Shown: positions 1 to 8,036 of the stretch, one piece after another | How positions within the stretch are numbered: the first letter of the stretch is position 1 | Layout: every line of letters begins with the position of its first letter | DNA from: Clostridium_AD estertheticum_D | Lineage (GTDB): Bacteria > Bacillota > Clostridia > Clostridiales > Clostridiaceae | Direction of reading: 5' to 3' | Assembly (NCBI RefSeq): GCF_018861295.1 | Contig: NZ_JAHLDM010000014.1 | Location: 58,337 to 122,336 of the forward strand | DNA: 64,000 nt | Position numbers and translations under genes: made by a program | The notes under the pieces: model-generated | Databases searched by the model: none | Told to the model about the DNA's origin: nothing | The model's input: only the letters and a program-made list of their open reading frames with translations

Positions 1-492
1 GATAAAATAAAACGTGAGGCTATGGTAAACATAGGAGGTGCCATAAGTCCATTCAATGCATGGTTAATAATGAGAGGAGCTGTGACACTATCTCTAAGGA
101 TGAGGCAACATAGTGAAAGTGCCTTAAAAATAGCTAAATTTCTTGAAGAACATCCATCAATAAGTTTTGTGGCTTATCCGGGACTAAAAAGCCATCCTCA
201 GCATGAAATAGCAAAGAAACAGATGAGCGCATTCTCCGGAGTAATGTCCTTTGGACTTAAGGCAGATGTTACAACCCATAATAAGTTTGTAAATTCTTTA
301 GAGCTCATAATTTCTGCGGTTTCTATAGGTCATGATGAAAGTCTTATAGTTTATACTGGACCAACGGATGAAAGAAATCATTTCTATCCAAAGAAATTTC
401 AAAATGGACATCTAAGATTTAGTGTTGGGCTAGAAGATCCAGATGACATAATAGCTGATATAGAACAAGCACTTAAAAAAAGTAAATTGTAG
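1..492 (+). CDS. PLP-dependent trans-sulfuration enzyme, 3' part only
   Basis: The reading frame is open back to base 1, so this is the C-terminal 163 residues of a gene that begins outside the window; the ATG at 22 is internal. The segment reads ISPFNAWLIMRG, then SLRMRQHSESA, YPGLKSHPQHEIAKKQM and GHLRFSVGLEDPDDIIADIE. That is the C-terminal small domain of the Cys/Met metabolism PLP family (cystathionine gamma-synthase, cystathionine gamma-lyase, methionine gamma-lyase, MetY). The PLP lysine lies upstream and is not visible, so the exact reaction cannot be assigned. A cystathionine gamma-lyase role (MccB-like) would suit the MccA-type enzyme that follows. The tail has an unusual DESLIVYTGPTDERNH stretch where MetY and MetB usually carry a HPAS/T-type motif, which argues against a standard MetY. 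Confidence 0.85.
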   Translation, partial: DKIKREAMVNIGGAISPFNAWLIMRGAVTLSLRMRQHSESALKIAKFLEEHPSISFVAYPGLKSHPQHEIAKKQMSAFSGVMSFGLKADVTTHNKFVNSLELIISAVSIGHDESLIVYTGPTDERNHFYPKKFQNGHLRFSVGLEDPDDIIADIEQALKKSKL

Positions 493-833
493 TATGGACC
501 TGAAATTAAAGTAGGGGACTACGGGTTCGCCCGTTAAAGCAATAAAGCATTTTGTGCTTGGATTTAATTCATATTTATAATCAGCGACGCCTCTATAACA
601 GAGGGGATTGCTTTTTTGACTTTGAAAATATATTTTCTGGGAAATATAGTAATAAAGCACCAATAATAAAATGGGGGTTATATCAACTTACAATACCAAA
701 GGGTAGGGTAATGTAAAGCCTACGGCAAGCAGCAATAAAATATGGTAAGTATCCATATGAACCATCACTGTTTAGCTAGAATAATTATTAATTATCCCTT
801 AATAAATCAAAACATAAATAGTTAAAAGAAGAG
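493..833. other. Gene-free, hairpin-rich stretch
   Basis: No convincing gene lies here. Four inverted repeats are visible: ACGGG-TTCG-CCCGT near 527, CCTCT-ATAAC-AGAGG near 590 followed by GCTTTTTTG, GTAGG...CCTAC near 705, and ATATGG-TAAGTAT-CCATAT near 739. The second hairpin with its T-run could be the terminator of the upstream gene. The rest has more structure than usual clostridial spacer, and locally higher GC. I could not match it to a riboswitch class. It may be a structured RNA or the remnant of a mobile element. Confidence 0.4.
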
Positions 834-861
834 TTGACAAAGATAAAACATGGCATATAAT
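834..861 (+). promoter_or_regulatory. Promoter for the methyltransferase-mccA pair
   Basis: TTGACA at 834-839, a 16-base spacer, and TATAAT at 856-861. Both hexamers are perfect sigma-A type. The expected start is near 868, which gives a leader of about 60 bases before the methyltransferase ATG at 930. Confidence 0.8.
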
Positions 862-929
862 AGAAATAAAACTAATCCGATATGAATACTATTGAATTTA
901 ACTTAAAACAGATATATGGGGGTAATATT

Positions 930-1580
930 ATGGGATCAGTAGATTATTTTAACGAAATAGCACAAAGTTGGAATGTAATAAGAAGTGAATATTTTGATGA
1001 GAGATTGAAGTACAAGGTTTTATCTAAAGTAAATATTAAAGACAAGGTTGTGGCTGATCTTGGATGTGGAACTGGATTTTTATCATTAGCACTGGCATTA
1101 GATGCAAGTATTGTATTTTCTATAGATCAATCTGTAAATATGTTAATAGAAACAAGAAAATTAATGGAGACTAAAAAATTTGATAATGTGTATCCAATAA
1201 AATCATCCATAGACAACTTGGCTTTGGTTGATGAATCTGTAGATGTGGTTTTTATTAATATGGCACTTCATCATGTTAAGGATGCTAAAAAAGCAATAGA
1301 GGAAATGTTTAGAATAATAAAAAAAGATGGAACTTTAATAATATCAGATGTACAAGAGCATAATGGCGAATGGGCAAAGGCTGAGATGTTTGACGAATGG
1401 CTTGGGTTTTCAAATAATCAGATGGAAGAGTGGGTAACATCTGCCGGTTTTAATCTTGTTAATATTGAGAATACAGATTTATTATGTAAAGGCTATTCTA
1501 GCAAAGGAGAATTTACGCAGACTGGCATTTTTATTGCAGTAGCAAATAAGGGAGGACTAAATAGTGAAATATATAAATAG
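930..1580 (+). CDS. Class I SAM-dependent methyltransferase
   Basis: A 216-residue cytosolic methyltransferase. Motif I is VVADLGCGTGFLSLALAL (about residues 38-55). An acidic ribose-binding residue follows in SIDQSVNM, then VVFINMALHHV (motif II) and GTLIISDVQEH (motif III). The frame stays open upstream to an ATG at 882, but the GGGGGT ribosome binding site at 918-923 sits correctly only for the ATG at 930. The gene overlaps the next one by 17 bases, so the two are probably translationally coupled. Bacillus places a methyltransferase (YrrT) with MccA and MccB in its methionine-to-cysteine operon, and the arrangement here suggests a similar link. The substrate is not visible from sequence. 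Confidence 0.85.
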   Translation: MGSVDYFNEIAQSWNVIRSEYFDERLKYKVLSKVNIKDKVVADLGCGTGFLSLALALDASIVFSIDQSVNMLIETRKLMETKKFDNVYPIKSSIDNLALVDESVDVVFINMALHHVKDAKKAIEEMFRIIKKDGTLIISDVQEHNGEWAKAEMFDEWLGFSNNQMEEWVTSAGFNLVNIENTDLLCKGYSSKGEFTQTGIFIAVANKGGLNSEIYK

Positions 1581-2475
1581 TGTACTCGAGAATATAGGAA
1601 ATACACCACTCATAAAATTAAATAATTTAGGATTAAAAGAAGGGGTGAATATTTTCGCAAAACTTGAGGGTGAGAACCCAGGTGGTAGCGTAAAAGATAG
1701 AGTTGGAGTTTACATGATTAAGGATGCAGAAGACAGGGGCATCCTTAAAGTGAGATATACAATTGTTGAAGCTACCGCGGGAAATACTGGGATAGGTGTG
1801 GCACTTGCAGCAATAAACAAAGGATATAATATAATATTTGTTGTTCCAGAGAAGTTCTCAGTAGAAAAGTTAACTTTGATGAGAGCATTAGGTGCAACTA
1901 TTGTTAATACCCCAAGGGAAGATGGCATGTTAGGTGCTATCAATAAGGCGAAAGAACTATTGGCTGAAATCCCTAATTCTATTTCATTACAACAGTTTGA
2001 AAATGATGCTAATCCAAAAGCACATTATGAAACTACAGGACCAGAAATATATGATGCATTAGATGGTGAAATTGATTATTTTCTTGCAGGAGCAGGAAGT
2101 GGTGGAACATTTAGTGGTGTTATGAAATATTTAAAGGAAAGGAATAAAAATATAAAGGGTATATTAGTAGACCCTTATGGATCAACCATTGGTGGTGGAG
2201 AGGAACATTGTTATGATATCGAGGGGATAGGGAATAATTTTGTTCCAACCACTATGGACTTAAACCTAGTTGAAAGTGTTATTAAGATTAATGATGACGA
2301 GGCTAAAGACAAGGTAAAGCTAATTGCTGTTCGTGAAGGATTGTTTGTAGGAAGTTCTTCTGGAGCTGCAATAGCAGCTGCAATAAAACTTGCAGCTGCT
2401 ATTAATAAGGGAAACATTGTTATAATATTGCCTGACAGAGGTGATAGATATTTTAGCAAAAACATTTATGATTAA
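1564..2475 (+). CDS. mccA: MccA/CysK-type PLP synthase (cystathionine beta-synthase or O-acetylserine sulfhydrylase)
   Basis: A 303-residue fold-type II PLP enzyme. The PLP lysine is K44 in GGSVKDR, the substrate loop is EATAGNTGIG, the phosphate-binding loop is GAGSGGTFSG, and GSSSGAA lies near the C-terminus. The ending PDRGDRYFSKNIYD and the EGIGNNFVP segment match Bacillus MccA, which makes cystathionine from O-acetylserine and homocysteine, more closely than housekeeping CysK. That is recall, not a search. The start is GTG at 1564, eight bases after GGGAGG (1549-1554) and inside the end of the methyltransferase. A role in homocysteine-to-cysteine conversion is inferred from the family and from the trans-sulfuration gene upstream. 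Plain cysteine synthase is the main alternative. Confidence 0.82.
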   Translation: MKYINSVLENIGNTPLIKLNNLGLKEGVNIFAKLEGENPGGSVKDRVGVYMIKDAEDRGILKVRYTIVEATAGNTGIGVALAAINKGYNIIFVVPEKFSVEKLTLMRALGATIVNTPREDGMLGAINKAKELLAEIPNSISLQQFENDANPKAHYETTGPEIYDALDGEIDYFLAGAGSGGTFSGVMKYLKERNKNIKGILVDPYGSTIGGGEEHCYDIEGIGNNFVPTTMDLNLVESVIKINDDEAKDKVKLIAVREGLFVGSSSGAAIAAAIKLAAAINKGNIVIILPDRGDRYFSKNIYD

Positions 2476-2531
2476 TGCTTGATATTTATTAATAATTTAG
2501 CAGCCCAAAAGTAGAAAATTACATTTGAAAA

Positions 2532-2573
2532 TATGCAGCAAAGATAACACCTTTGCTGCATAATTTTTTTTTT
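2532..2573 (+). terminator. Intrinsic terminator after mccA
   Basis: A perfect 12-bp stem (2532-2543 with 2551-2562, TATGCAGCAAAG arm) with a 7-base loop, followed by ten T residues at 2564-2573. It ends the methyltransferase-mccA transcript. Confidence 0.95.
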
Positions 2574-2630
2574 GGAAAATATCATTAGGCAGTATAAATA
2601 AAATTATTTTGGCTGAAAGAATATAAATTA

Positions 2631-2664
2631 ATTAGTTTACATACTGATGATTATGTAAACTAAT
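2631..2664. repeat. 12-bp perfect inverted repeat, possible operator
   Basis: ATTAGTTTACAT at 2631-2642 and its exact complement at 2653-2664, with a 10-base spacer and no T-run. A further ATGTAAAC half-copy occurs at 2671-2678. It lies between the mccA terminator and the promoter of the sulfur-carrier operon, about 130 bases upstream of the -35 box. A regulator site or a structured element are both possible. Confidence 0.5.
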
Positions 2665-2788
2665 CCTAAAATGTAAACCTATTTTTAATTAATGAATAAT
2701 ACTAACAAAATAAAGAAATAGCAAAAATTTATTATATTTGAAAACAAATAAGGTATAGATAATATATATGCTTAAAACATAAAAAACA

Positions 2789-2817
2789 TTGACATGTTTT
2801 TACTAATGTAATATTAT
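2789..2817 (+). promoter_or_regulatory. Promoter of the sulfur-carrier (hcy-like) operon
   Basis: TTGACA at 2789-2794, a 17-base spacer, TATTAT at 2812-2817. The predicted leader is about 135 bases before the sulfur carrier start at 2959. I see no SAM-I or T-box signature in this leader. Confidence 0.7.
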
Positions 2818-2958
2818 TAACTAAACATACAGGTTTGGTATGAGAGATAAAGTCCGAATATTGCAAATTGTGAGTGTTTGTTTGAAATGAATTCAACAAA
2901 AACAACTGCTATTACAAGAGAAATTAAAATAAATCATGAAAATATTGGAGGAATAAAT

Positions 2959-3174
2959 ATGAATATCAAAGTAAATGGCGAAGCAAAAAATATTAAAGAT
3001 GGTGTTACGGTTACTGAAATGCTAAAAATTGAAGATGTGGAAATGCCAGACATGGTCTCAGTTCAATTAAATGGTGAATTTGTGGATAGAGATCAATTTG
3101 CAAAAACTGTATTAAAAGAAAATGACGAAATAGAAGTTTTATATTTTATGGGAGGTGGAAGTTTTGGACTTTAG
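2959..3174 (+). CDS. hcyS: ThiS-like sulfur carrier protein with capped C-terminus
   Basis: A 71-residue beta-grasp protein of the ThiS/MoaD/CysO type: MNIKVNGEAKNI, then DMVSVQLNGEFVDRD, and DEIEVLYFMGGGSFGL at the end. ThiS and MoaD must end in a free GlyGly to be adenylated. Here GGG (65-67) is followed by Ser-Phe-Gly-Leu, so the protein should need trimming first. The JAMM protease two genes downstream is the obvious candidate. In Wolinella succinogenes, HcyS carries a C-terminal alanine that the JAMM protease HcyD removes, and HcyS then donates sulfur for homocysteine. The start is ATG 2959 behind TGGAGG; the frame is open back to 2878 without a site. The name hcyS is by analogy; thiamine or cysteine (CysO) supply is the alternative. 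Confidence 0.8.
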   Translation: MNIKVNGEAKNIKDGVTVTEMLKIEDVEMPDMVSVQLNGEFVDRDQFAKTVLKENDEIEVLYFMGGGSFGL

Positions 3175-3994
3175 TGAGGAGCAGATAGAAAGATATTCAA
3201 GACATATATTATTGTCTGAGGTTGGAGTTGAAGGACAAGAAAAATTACTAAATTCAAAAGTTCTTATTATTGGAACAGGAGGTCTTGGCGCACCAGCTGC
3301 TATGTATTTGGCAGCTGCAGGAATAGGTACAATAGGACTTGTAGATGGTGATGTTGTGGATTTATCGAATCTTCAGAGACAAATTATACATCAAACTAAG
3401 AATTTGGGGCAGCTTAAAGTTGAATCTGGAAAAGAAACAATAAATGAACTTAATCCAGATGTAAATGTCATTACTTACAATGAATTTGCTACATCTGAAA
3501 ACATTCTAAATATTATAAAAGATCAAGATTATGATTTTATAATAGATGGAACAGATAATTTTGCTGCAAAATTTTTAATAAATGATGCTTGTGTACTTGC
3601 TAAAAAACCATTTTCTCATGCTGGAATAATAAGGTTTAAGGGACAACTTACTACTTATATTCCAGGTAACAATACGCCTTGTTATAGATGTATTTTCCAA
3701 ACACCACCACCGGAGGGAATGGTGCCAACATGCAGAGAAGCTGGTGTACTTGGAGTAATGGGTGGAGTTGTGGGAACACTCCAAGCAACTGAGGCTATTA
3801 AATATATACTAGGACTTGGACAAACTCTAGCTGGGTATTTACTAACTTATGATGGACTAAAGATGGAATTTAAGAAAATAAAAATAAGTCATAATAAAAG
3901 ATGTGGAGTTTGTGGGGATCATCCAACTATAACAGCTTTAATAGACTATGCAAATCCATCTTGTGATTTAAAAACAGGAAAGTTGAATGGGTGA
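3164..3994 (+). CDS. hcyF: ThiF/MoeB/HesA-family adenylyltransferase for the sulfur carrier
   Basis: A 276-residue E1-like enzyme that activates the carrier C-terminus as an acyl-adenylate. Visible features are the N-terminal QIERYSRHILL, the nucleotide loop VLIIGTGGLGAPAA, DLSNLQRQIIH, and the PTCREAGVLG segment holding a conserved cysteine. Two zinc CxxC pairs are present, in CYRC and CGVCG. The best start is TTG 3164, eight bases after GGGAGG at 3150-3155. A GTG at 3155 falls inside that site. The site itself is made of the Gly codons at the end of the carrier gene, and the genes overlap by 11 bases, so coupling is expected. Without the flanking JAMM and MetY genes it would be called ThiF or MoeB. 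Confidence 0.85.
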   Translation: MDFSEEQIERYSRHILLSEVGVEGQEKLLNSKVLIIGTGGLGAPAAMYLAAAGIGTIGLVDGDVVDLSNLQRQIIHQTKNLGQLKVESGKETINELNPDVNVITYNEFATSENILNIIKDQDYDFIIDGTDNFAAKFLINDACVLAKKPFSHAGIIRFKGQLTTYIPGNNTPCYRCIFQTPPPEGMVPTCREAGVLGVMGGVVGTLQATEAIKYILGLGQTLAGYLLTYDGLKMEFKKIKISHNKRCGVCGDHPTITALIDYANPSCDLKTGKLNG

Positions 3995-4407
3995 TTAATA
4001 TGATATATATTGATAAATTGGAGATAGATAAAATAATAAATCAGGCAAAAGAGGAATTTCCTAATGAATGTTGTGGGTTTTTATCAGGAACTAAAAGCGA
4101 AGGTATAATTAATGTGAAAAAGGCATATCCACTTACCAATTTAGATAAAAGTAGTGAACATTTTTCAATGGATCCTAAAGAACAATTTAATACAATAAAA
4201 ATTATTAGAGGTCATGATATGTTATTCATTGGAAACTATCATTCCCATCCATATACACCCTCAAGGCCTTCAGAAGAAGATATAAGACTGGCGTATGATC
4301 CAAAGATAATATATGGCATTTTATCACTTGAAAAAGAAGAGCCAGTATTTAACTTGTTTAAGATAAATAAAGATGGCGTTCTTAAACTTGAGTACAAAAT
4401 TATTTAA
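3991..4407 (+). CDS. hcyD: JAMM (Mov34/MPN) zinc metalloprotease, Mec+/HcyD type
   Basis: A 138-residue single-domain JAMM protease. The zinc motif is complete: Glu26 in FPNECCGF, then His84-Ser-His86, seven residues, Ser94 and Asp97. In the related systems (Mycobacterium Mec+ with CysO; Wolinella HcyD with HcyS) this enzyme hydrolyses the bond after GlyGly. It removes the C-terminal cap and later frees the amino acid formed on the carrier. Start: GTG 3991 overlaps the upstream stop by 4 bases and has AGGAAAG eight bases before it; ATG 4000 would shorten the protein by three residues. The capped carrier next door gives it an immediate substrate. Confidence 0.88.
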   Translation: MINMIYIDKLEIDKIINQAKEEFPNECCGFLSGTKSEGIINVKKAYPLTNLDKSSEHFSMDPKEQFNTIKIIRGHDMLFIGNYHSHPYTPSRPSEEDIRLAYDPKIIYGILSLEKEEPVFNLFKINKDGVLKLEYKII

Positions 4408-4479
4408 TATATTAATTTATATTTAATTTAAATTTTAATAAACAAATGTTTTTATTAATACAAAGGGAAGTGGTTTAGG

Positions 4480-6780
4480 ATGATTAATATTACAGAGGAA
4501 AGTTACAAAGTCATAGAGGATTTCAAAGAAAAAGCAGATTTATATATGAATGGCAAACTTGATCCTACTAGATTTAAAGCATTTAGAGTTTCTATGGGAG
4601 TTTATGAACAAAGAACTTCAGATGCTTATATGGTAAGGACTAGGATTCCTGGTGGAGTAATTACATTAGAACAATTTAAGCAGATAAGTGATATCTCAAA
4701 AAAATATGCAAAAGGTTTATTGCGTTTTACTTCTAGGCAGGATATTCAGTTTCAAAGTGTTGAATTAGAAGATGTATATAGTATTATGAAGGACCTTATA
4801 GAAGTAGGTATAATTACTAAAGGAACTGGTGGTAATACAGTAAGAAATGTTGAGTGTTCTCCTCTTTCTGGAGTGTCTATAAATGATGTATTTGATGTAA
4901 CTAGTTATATGAGTGAAGTTACTAATTATTTACTTAAAGATCCTACTACTATGAATCTCCCAAGAAAATATAAAATAGGTTTTTCAAATACTCTCAGCGA
5001 CACTGGAAACGCTACAATATCTGATTTGGGATTTATAGCAAGGATAGCTGATGGAAATAAAGGTTTTGAGGTTTATGGTGGTGGAGGTTTTGGTGGAAAT
5101 CCAAAAGTATCACTAAAACTTGAGGATTTTATTAATGCAAAAGATGTTTTGTATTATGTTCAGGCTATGAAGGAACTCTTTGAAAAAGAAGGAGATAGAA
5201 ATAATAAACATAAGGCAAGAATAAGGTATATTGTTGAAAGACTAGGTGAAGAAAAATTCAAACTAAGGTTTAATGAAGAGCTAAAAAGAATAAGGGAGGA
5301 TAGAAATCTTGATTTAATAATAGATGATGACGCAGGTGAAAAATACGAGCAAATTGCTGAAGGGTCTGAAATTGATAAGGCTAATGAAAGTGTTCTATTC
5401 CCTCAAAAGCAAGCAGGGTATAGCAGCATATATGTACATCCTCAAGGAGGAAATTTAGAAGCAGAAAATCTTCAAGAAATATTAGATTTTGTTAGTAAAT
5501 TGGATTATACAATATCTATAAGACTTGCAAATACTCAAAGTTTTTTTGTAAGAGATTTGAAATATAACGATGCTAAAACATTATTAAAAATAATAGCACC
5601 TTTTTCATCAAATTTTAACATCTATAATTCAGTAACTTGTGTTGGAGCATCAACTTGTCAATTAGGACTTTGCTTATCACAAAATTTATTACAAGCTATA
5701 AAGGCAGAATTTGAAGGATGTAGCGATGATATTAAAGCATCACTTCCTAGAATATTTATATCTGGATGTCCTAATTCCTGTGGGCGTCATCAAATAGGCA
5801 AAATAGGTTTAAGTGGGAGAGCAAAAAGAACAGAAGATGGTCTAATGCCTACGTATACTGTATCATTTGGTGGTAGTGTTGGGCATGGCCAAGCTAAAAT
5901 TGGCGAAGTCTATGGTGATATTCCTGCAAAGAAGGTACCAAATTACCTTGTAGCGCTTGCTAAGCTTAAAAAAACATCCGATTATGAGTCTTTTGAAGAA
6001 TTTTTAAATAATACCCAGAAAGATATAAGAGAGTTAACTAATAAATATGAAGCTTTGGAAACATTTAAAGAAAATTCTGACCTTTATTATGACTTTGGAG
6101 CAAGTGAAAAATTCTCTATTGAAGGACGTGGACCAGGTGAGTGTAGTACAGGGGTATTTGATGTTATAAAACTTGATTTATCAAATGCAGAAAGTTCTCT
6201 TTTAAAGTATAAATCTAGTAAAAAATCACAAGATTTGTATGATACTGCAGTGTCATCTGCGCGAACTCTTTTAGTATTAAAGGGTATAGATACAGCAAAA
6301 GATAGAGAAATATTCAAACAATTTAATATAAATTTTGTTGAAACAGGTTTTGTTAATAAATCTGTTGTAGAGCTTTTTGATACACTTCTTGATTATAAAC
6401 TTGGTGACGTAGTGGATATAACAAGTAAAGCAGTTGAAGTTGAATATCTCTTTAATAAAGTAAAAGAAATGTATGGATCCTTAAATGGGCAGTTAGAAAT
6501 AACACTTCCAAAGGAAGTCATTATTACTGTATCAGAGGAATCACCAATAACTAAAGATTATGAAGTTATCGATTTTAGAGGAGTTACGTGTCCAATGAAC
6601 TTTGTAAAGGTTAAAATTCAACTATCTAAAATAAAGTCTGGTGAAAAAAGAGGTTTTTATTTAGACGATGGTGATCCTATAAAAAATGTTCCATTAAGTG
6701 TTTCAAAAGAAGGTAACAAGATAATATTAATAGATAATAATTATGAAGGCTACAATTTACTTGTAGTTGAGAAAAAATAA
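4480..6780 (+). CDS. Siroheme sulfite/nitrite reductase fused to a TusA-like domain
   Basis: A 766-residue fusion. Residues 1 to about 320 carry the ferredoxin-like and first catalytic half-domains of the nitrite/sulfite reductase family (GLLRFTSRQDIQFQ). The [4Fe-4S]-siroheme cysteines are C387, C393, C430 and C434 (CVGASTC and GCPNSCG). After an unassigned mostly helical linker (about 500-690) comes a TusA/SirA-like domain with the reactive Cys704 in GVTCPMNF. The reductase would make sulfide from sulfite, and the tethered TusA cysteine could hold or pass the sulfur. It lies 72 bases after the JAMM gene and 16 before MetY. Wolinella supplies its HcyS pathway from a Sir. A nitrite reductase role is possible but does not fit the neighbours. 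Confidence 0.88.
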   Translation: MINITEESYKVIEDFKEKADLYMNGKLDPTRFKAFRVSMGVYEQRTSDAYMVRTRIPGGVITLEQFKQISDISKKYAKGLLRFTSRQDIQFQSVELEDVYSIMKDLIEVGIITKGTGGNTVRNVECSPLSGVSINDVFDVTSYMSEVTNYLLKDPTTMNLPRKYKIGFSNTLSDTGNATISDLGFIARIADGNKGFEVYGGGGFGGNPKVSLKLEDFINAKDVLYYVQAMKELFEKEGDRNNKHKARIRYIVERLGEEKFKLRFNEELKRIREDRNLDLIIDDDAGEKYEQIAEGSEIDKANESVLFPQKQAGYSSIYVHPQGGNLEAENLQEILDFVSKLDYTISIRLANTQSFFVRDLKYNDAKTLLKIIAPFSSNFNIYNSVTCVGASTCQLGLCLSQNLLQAIKAEFEGCSDDIKASLPRIFISGCPNSCGRHQIGKIGLSGRAKRTEDGLMPTYTVSFGGSVGHGQAKIGEVYGDIPAKKVPNYLVALAKLKKTSDYESFEEFLNNTQKDIRELTNKYEALETFKENSDLYYDFGASEKFSIEGRGPGECSTGVFDVIKLDLSNAESSLLKYKSSKKSQDLYDTAVSSARTLLVLKGIDTAKDREIFKQFNINFVETGFVNKSVVELFDTLLDYKLGDVVDITSKAVEVEYLFNKVKEMYGSLNGQLEITLPKEVIITVSEESPITKDYEVIDFRGVTCPMNFVKVKIQLSKIKSGEKRGFYLDDGDPIKNVPLSVSKEGNKIILIDNNYEGYNLLVVEKK

Positions 6781-6796
6781 CGTCAGAGGTGTAAAT

Positions 6797-8029
6797 ATGA
6801 AATTCAACACTAAATTAATACATGGGAATCTAAAAACTGATGAAACAGGAGCAACTAATACGCCACTACATTTATCAAATGCATTTGCCCATAATACGGC
6901 AGAGAAGTTAGAGGGTATAATGAAGGGTACAAGTATGGGATATGCGTATACTAGGATTTCAAACCCTACTGTTACTTCGTTTGAAAGAAGAATTGCAAGT
7001 ATCGAGGGTGGACTAGCAGCTACTGCTACTGCCTCTGGTATGAGTGCTATATATCTTGCAATAATGAATATCGTTGAGTGTGGAGACGAAATAATAGCAT
7101 CTAGTGGCCTTTTTGGGGGAACTTATGCACTTCTTAAAAATCTGAAAAGTTATGGTATAAATGTTAAGTTTTTAGAAAATTTAGATGAAGAGAGTTTAGA
7201 AGAGGTTATAAATGAAAATACAAAAATTGTATTTGGAGAAACATTAGGTAATCCAAAGCTAGATGTATTGGATATAGAGGAAGTAGCTAAGGTTTGTAAT
7301 AAACATAATGTTATTTTTATTGTAGATTCTACGATAACAACTCCATTCCTTATAAGACCAATTGAATATGGAGCAGATATTGTTATCCATTCAACTTCTA
7401 AATATATAAACGGAACCTCAAATTCTATCGGTGGAATCATAGTAGATGGAGGAAGTAGTAAATATAAGGATATCAAATATAAGAATTTTAATGAGTATAG
7501 TAAAAAGTTTGGTAAAATGGCCTACACTGCAAAGCTTAGAAATACAGTAGGAAAGGATATTGGAGCGTCACTTGCACCTTTTAATGCTTTTCTAAATCTA
7601 ACTGGAATTGAAACATTGTCACTTAGAATGAGAGAGCATTGTTCAAATACTCTCTCAGTAGCAAAATTTTTAAGTAACAATAGTAAGGTAACATCAGTAA
7701 ATTATCCGAGTCTTCCAACTTCTAAATACTATAATGTAACTCAAAAGTATTATAGAAATGGAGCTAGTGGGGTTTTAACTTTTAGGCTTGGGAGTAAAGA
7801 GAATGCTTTTAAATTTATTAATAATTTAAAAATGATATTGAATATTACCAATATTGGTGATACTAAAACACTAATTATTCATCCTGCTTCAACAATATGT
7901 TCTAGTAATACTAATGATGAAAAAGAGCAAATGGGAGTTTTCGATGATTTGCTAAGGCTTTCTGTTGGAATAGAAGATATTGAAGATATACTATTTGATA
8001 TTGAGAGTGCTATGAACTCCATTAACTAA
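6797..8029 (+). CDS. metY: O-acetylhomoserine sulfhydrylase-type PLP enzyme (MetY family), copy 1
   Basis: A 410-residue Cys/Met metabolism PLP enzyme starting MKFNTKLIHG. YAYTRISNPT, TATASGMSAIY and the PLP lysine K202 in IHSTSKYINGT are present. The long form and the CDEIIASSGLFGGTY-type loop point to MetY, which makes homocysteine from O-acetylhomoserine. The ATG at 6797 follows AGAGGTG by five bases; an upstream in-frame start would overlap the reductase gene and has no site. As last gene of the carrier operon it is the likely acceptor enzyme for carrier-bound sulfur, as MetY is in Wolinella. A second MetY under a SAM riboswitch lies at 47306, so this copy may be specialised. Confidence 0.85.
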   Translation: MKFNTKLIHGNLKTDETGATNTPLHLSNAFAHNTAEKLEGIMKGTSMGYAYTRISNPTVTSFERRIASIEGGLAATATASGMSAIYLAIMNIVECGDEIIASSGLFGGTYALLKNLKSYGINVKFLENLDEESLEEVINENTKIVFGETLGNPKLDVLDIEEVAKVCNKHNVIFIVDSTITTPFLIRPIEYGADIVIHSTSKYINGTSNSIGGIIVDGGSSKYKDIKYKNFNEYSKKFGKMAYTAKLRNTVGKDIGASLAPFNAFLNLTGIETLSLRMREHCSNTLSVAKFLSNNSKVTSVNYPSLPTSKYYNVTQKYYRNGASGVLTFRLGSKENAFKFINNLKMILNITNIGDTKTLIIHPASTICSSNTNDEKEQMGVFDDLLRLSVGIEDIEDILFDIESAMNSIN

Positions 8030-8036
8030 TAGTTAT

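Noticed and set aside
430..663. Minus-strand open frame of 77 codons across the end of the first gene and the spacer
   Set aside because: No ribosome binding site, overlaps a real gene end and hairpins, and the product resembles no protein family I know.
493..833. Possible cobalamin, SAM or other known riboswitch
   Set aside because: CATCACTG slightly recalls a cobalamin element, but the conserved core boxes are absent, and no S-box core can be found.
2818..2958. Possible riboswitch in the leader of the sulfur-carrier operon
   Set aside because: No S-box, T-box or THI-box motifs and no terminator/antiterminator pair were visible.
6767..6796. Longer N-terminus for MetY copy 1 overlapping the reductase gene
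   Set aside because: MetY proteins start near MKFNTKLIHG, and the only good ribosome binding site serves ATG 6797.
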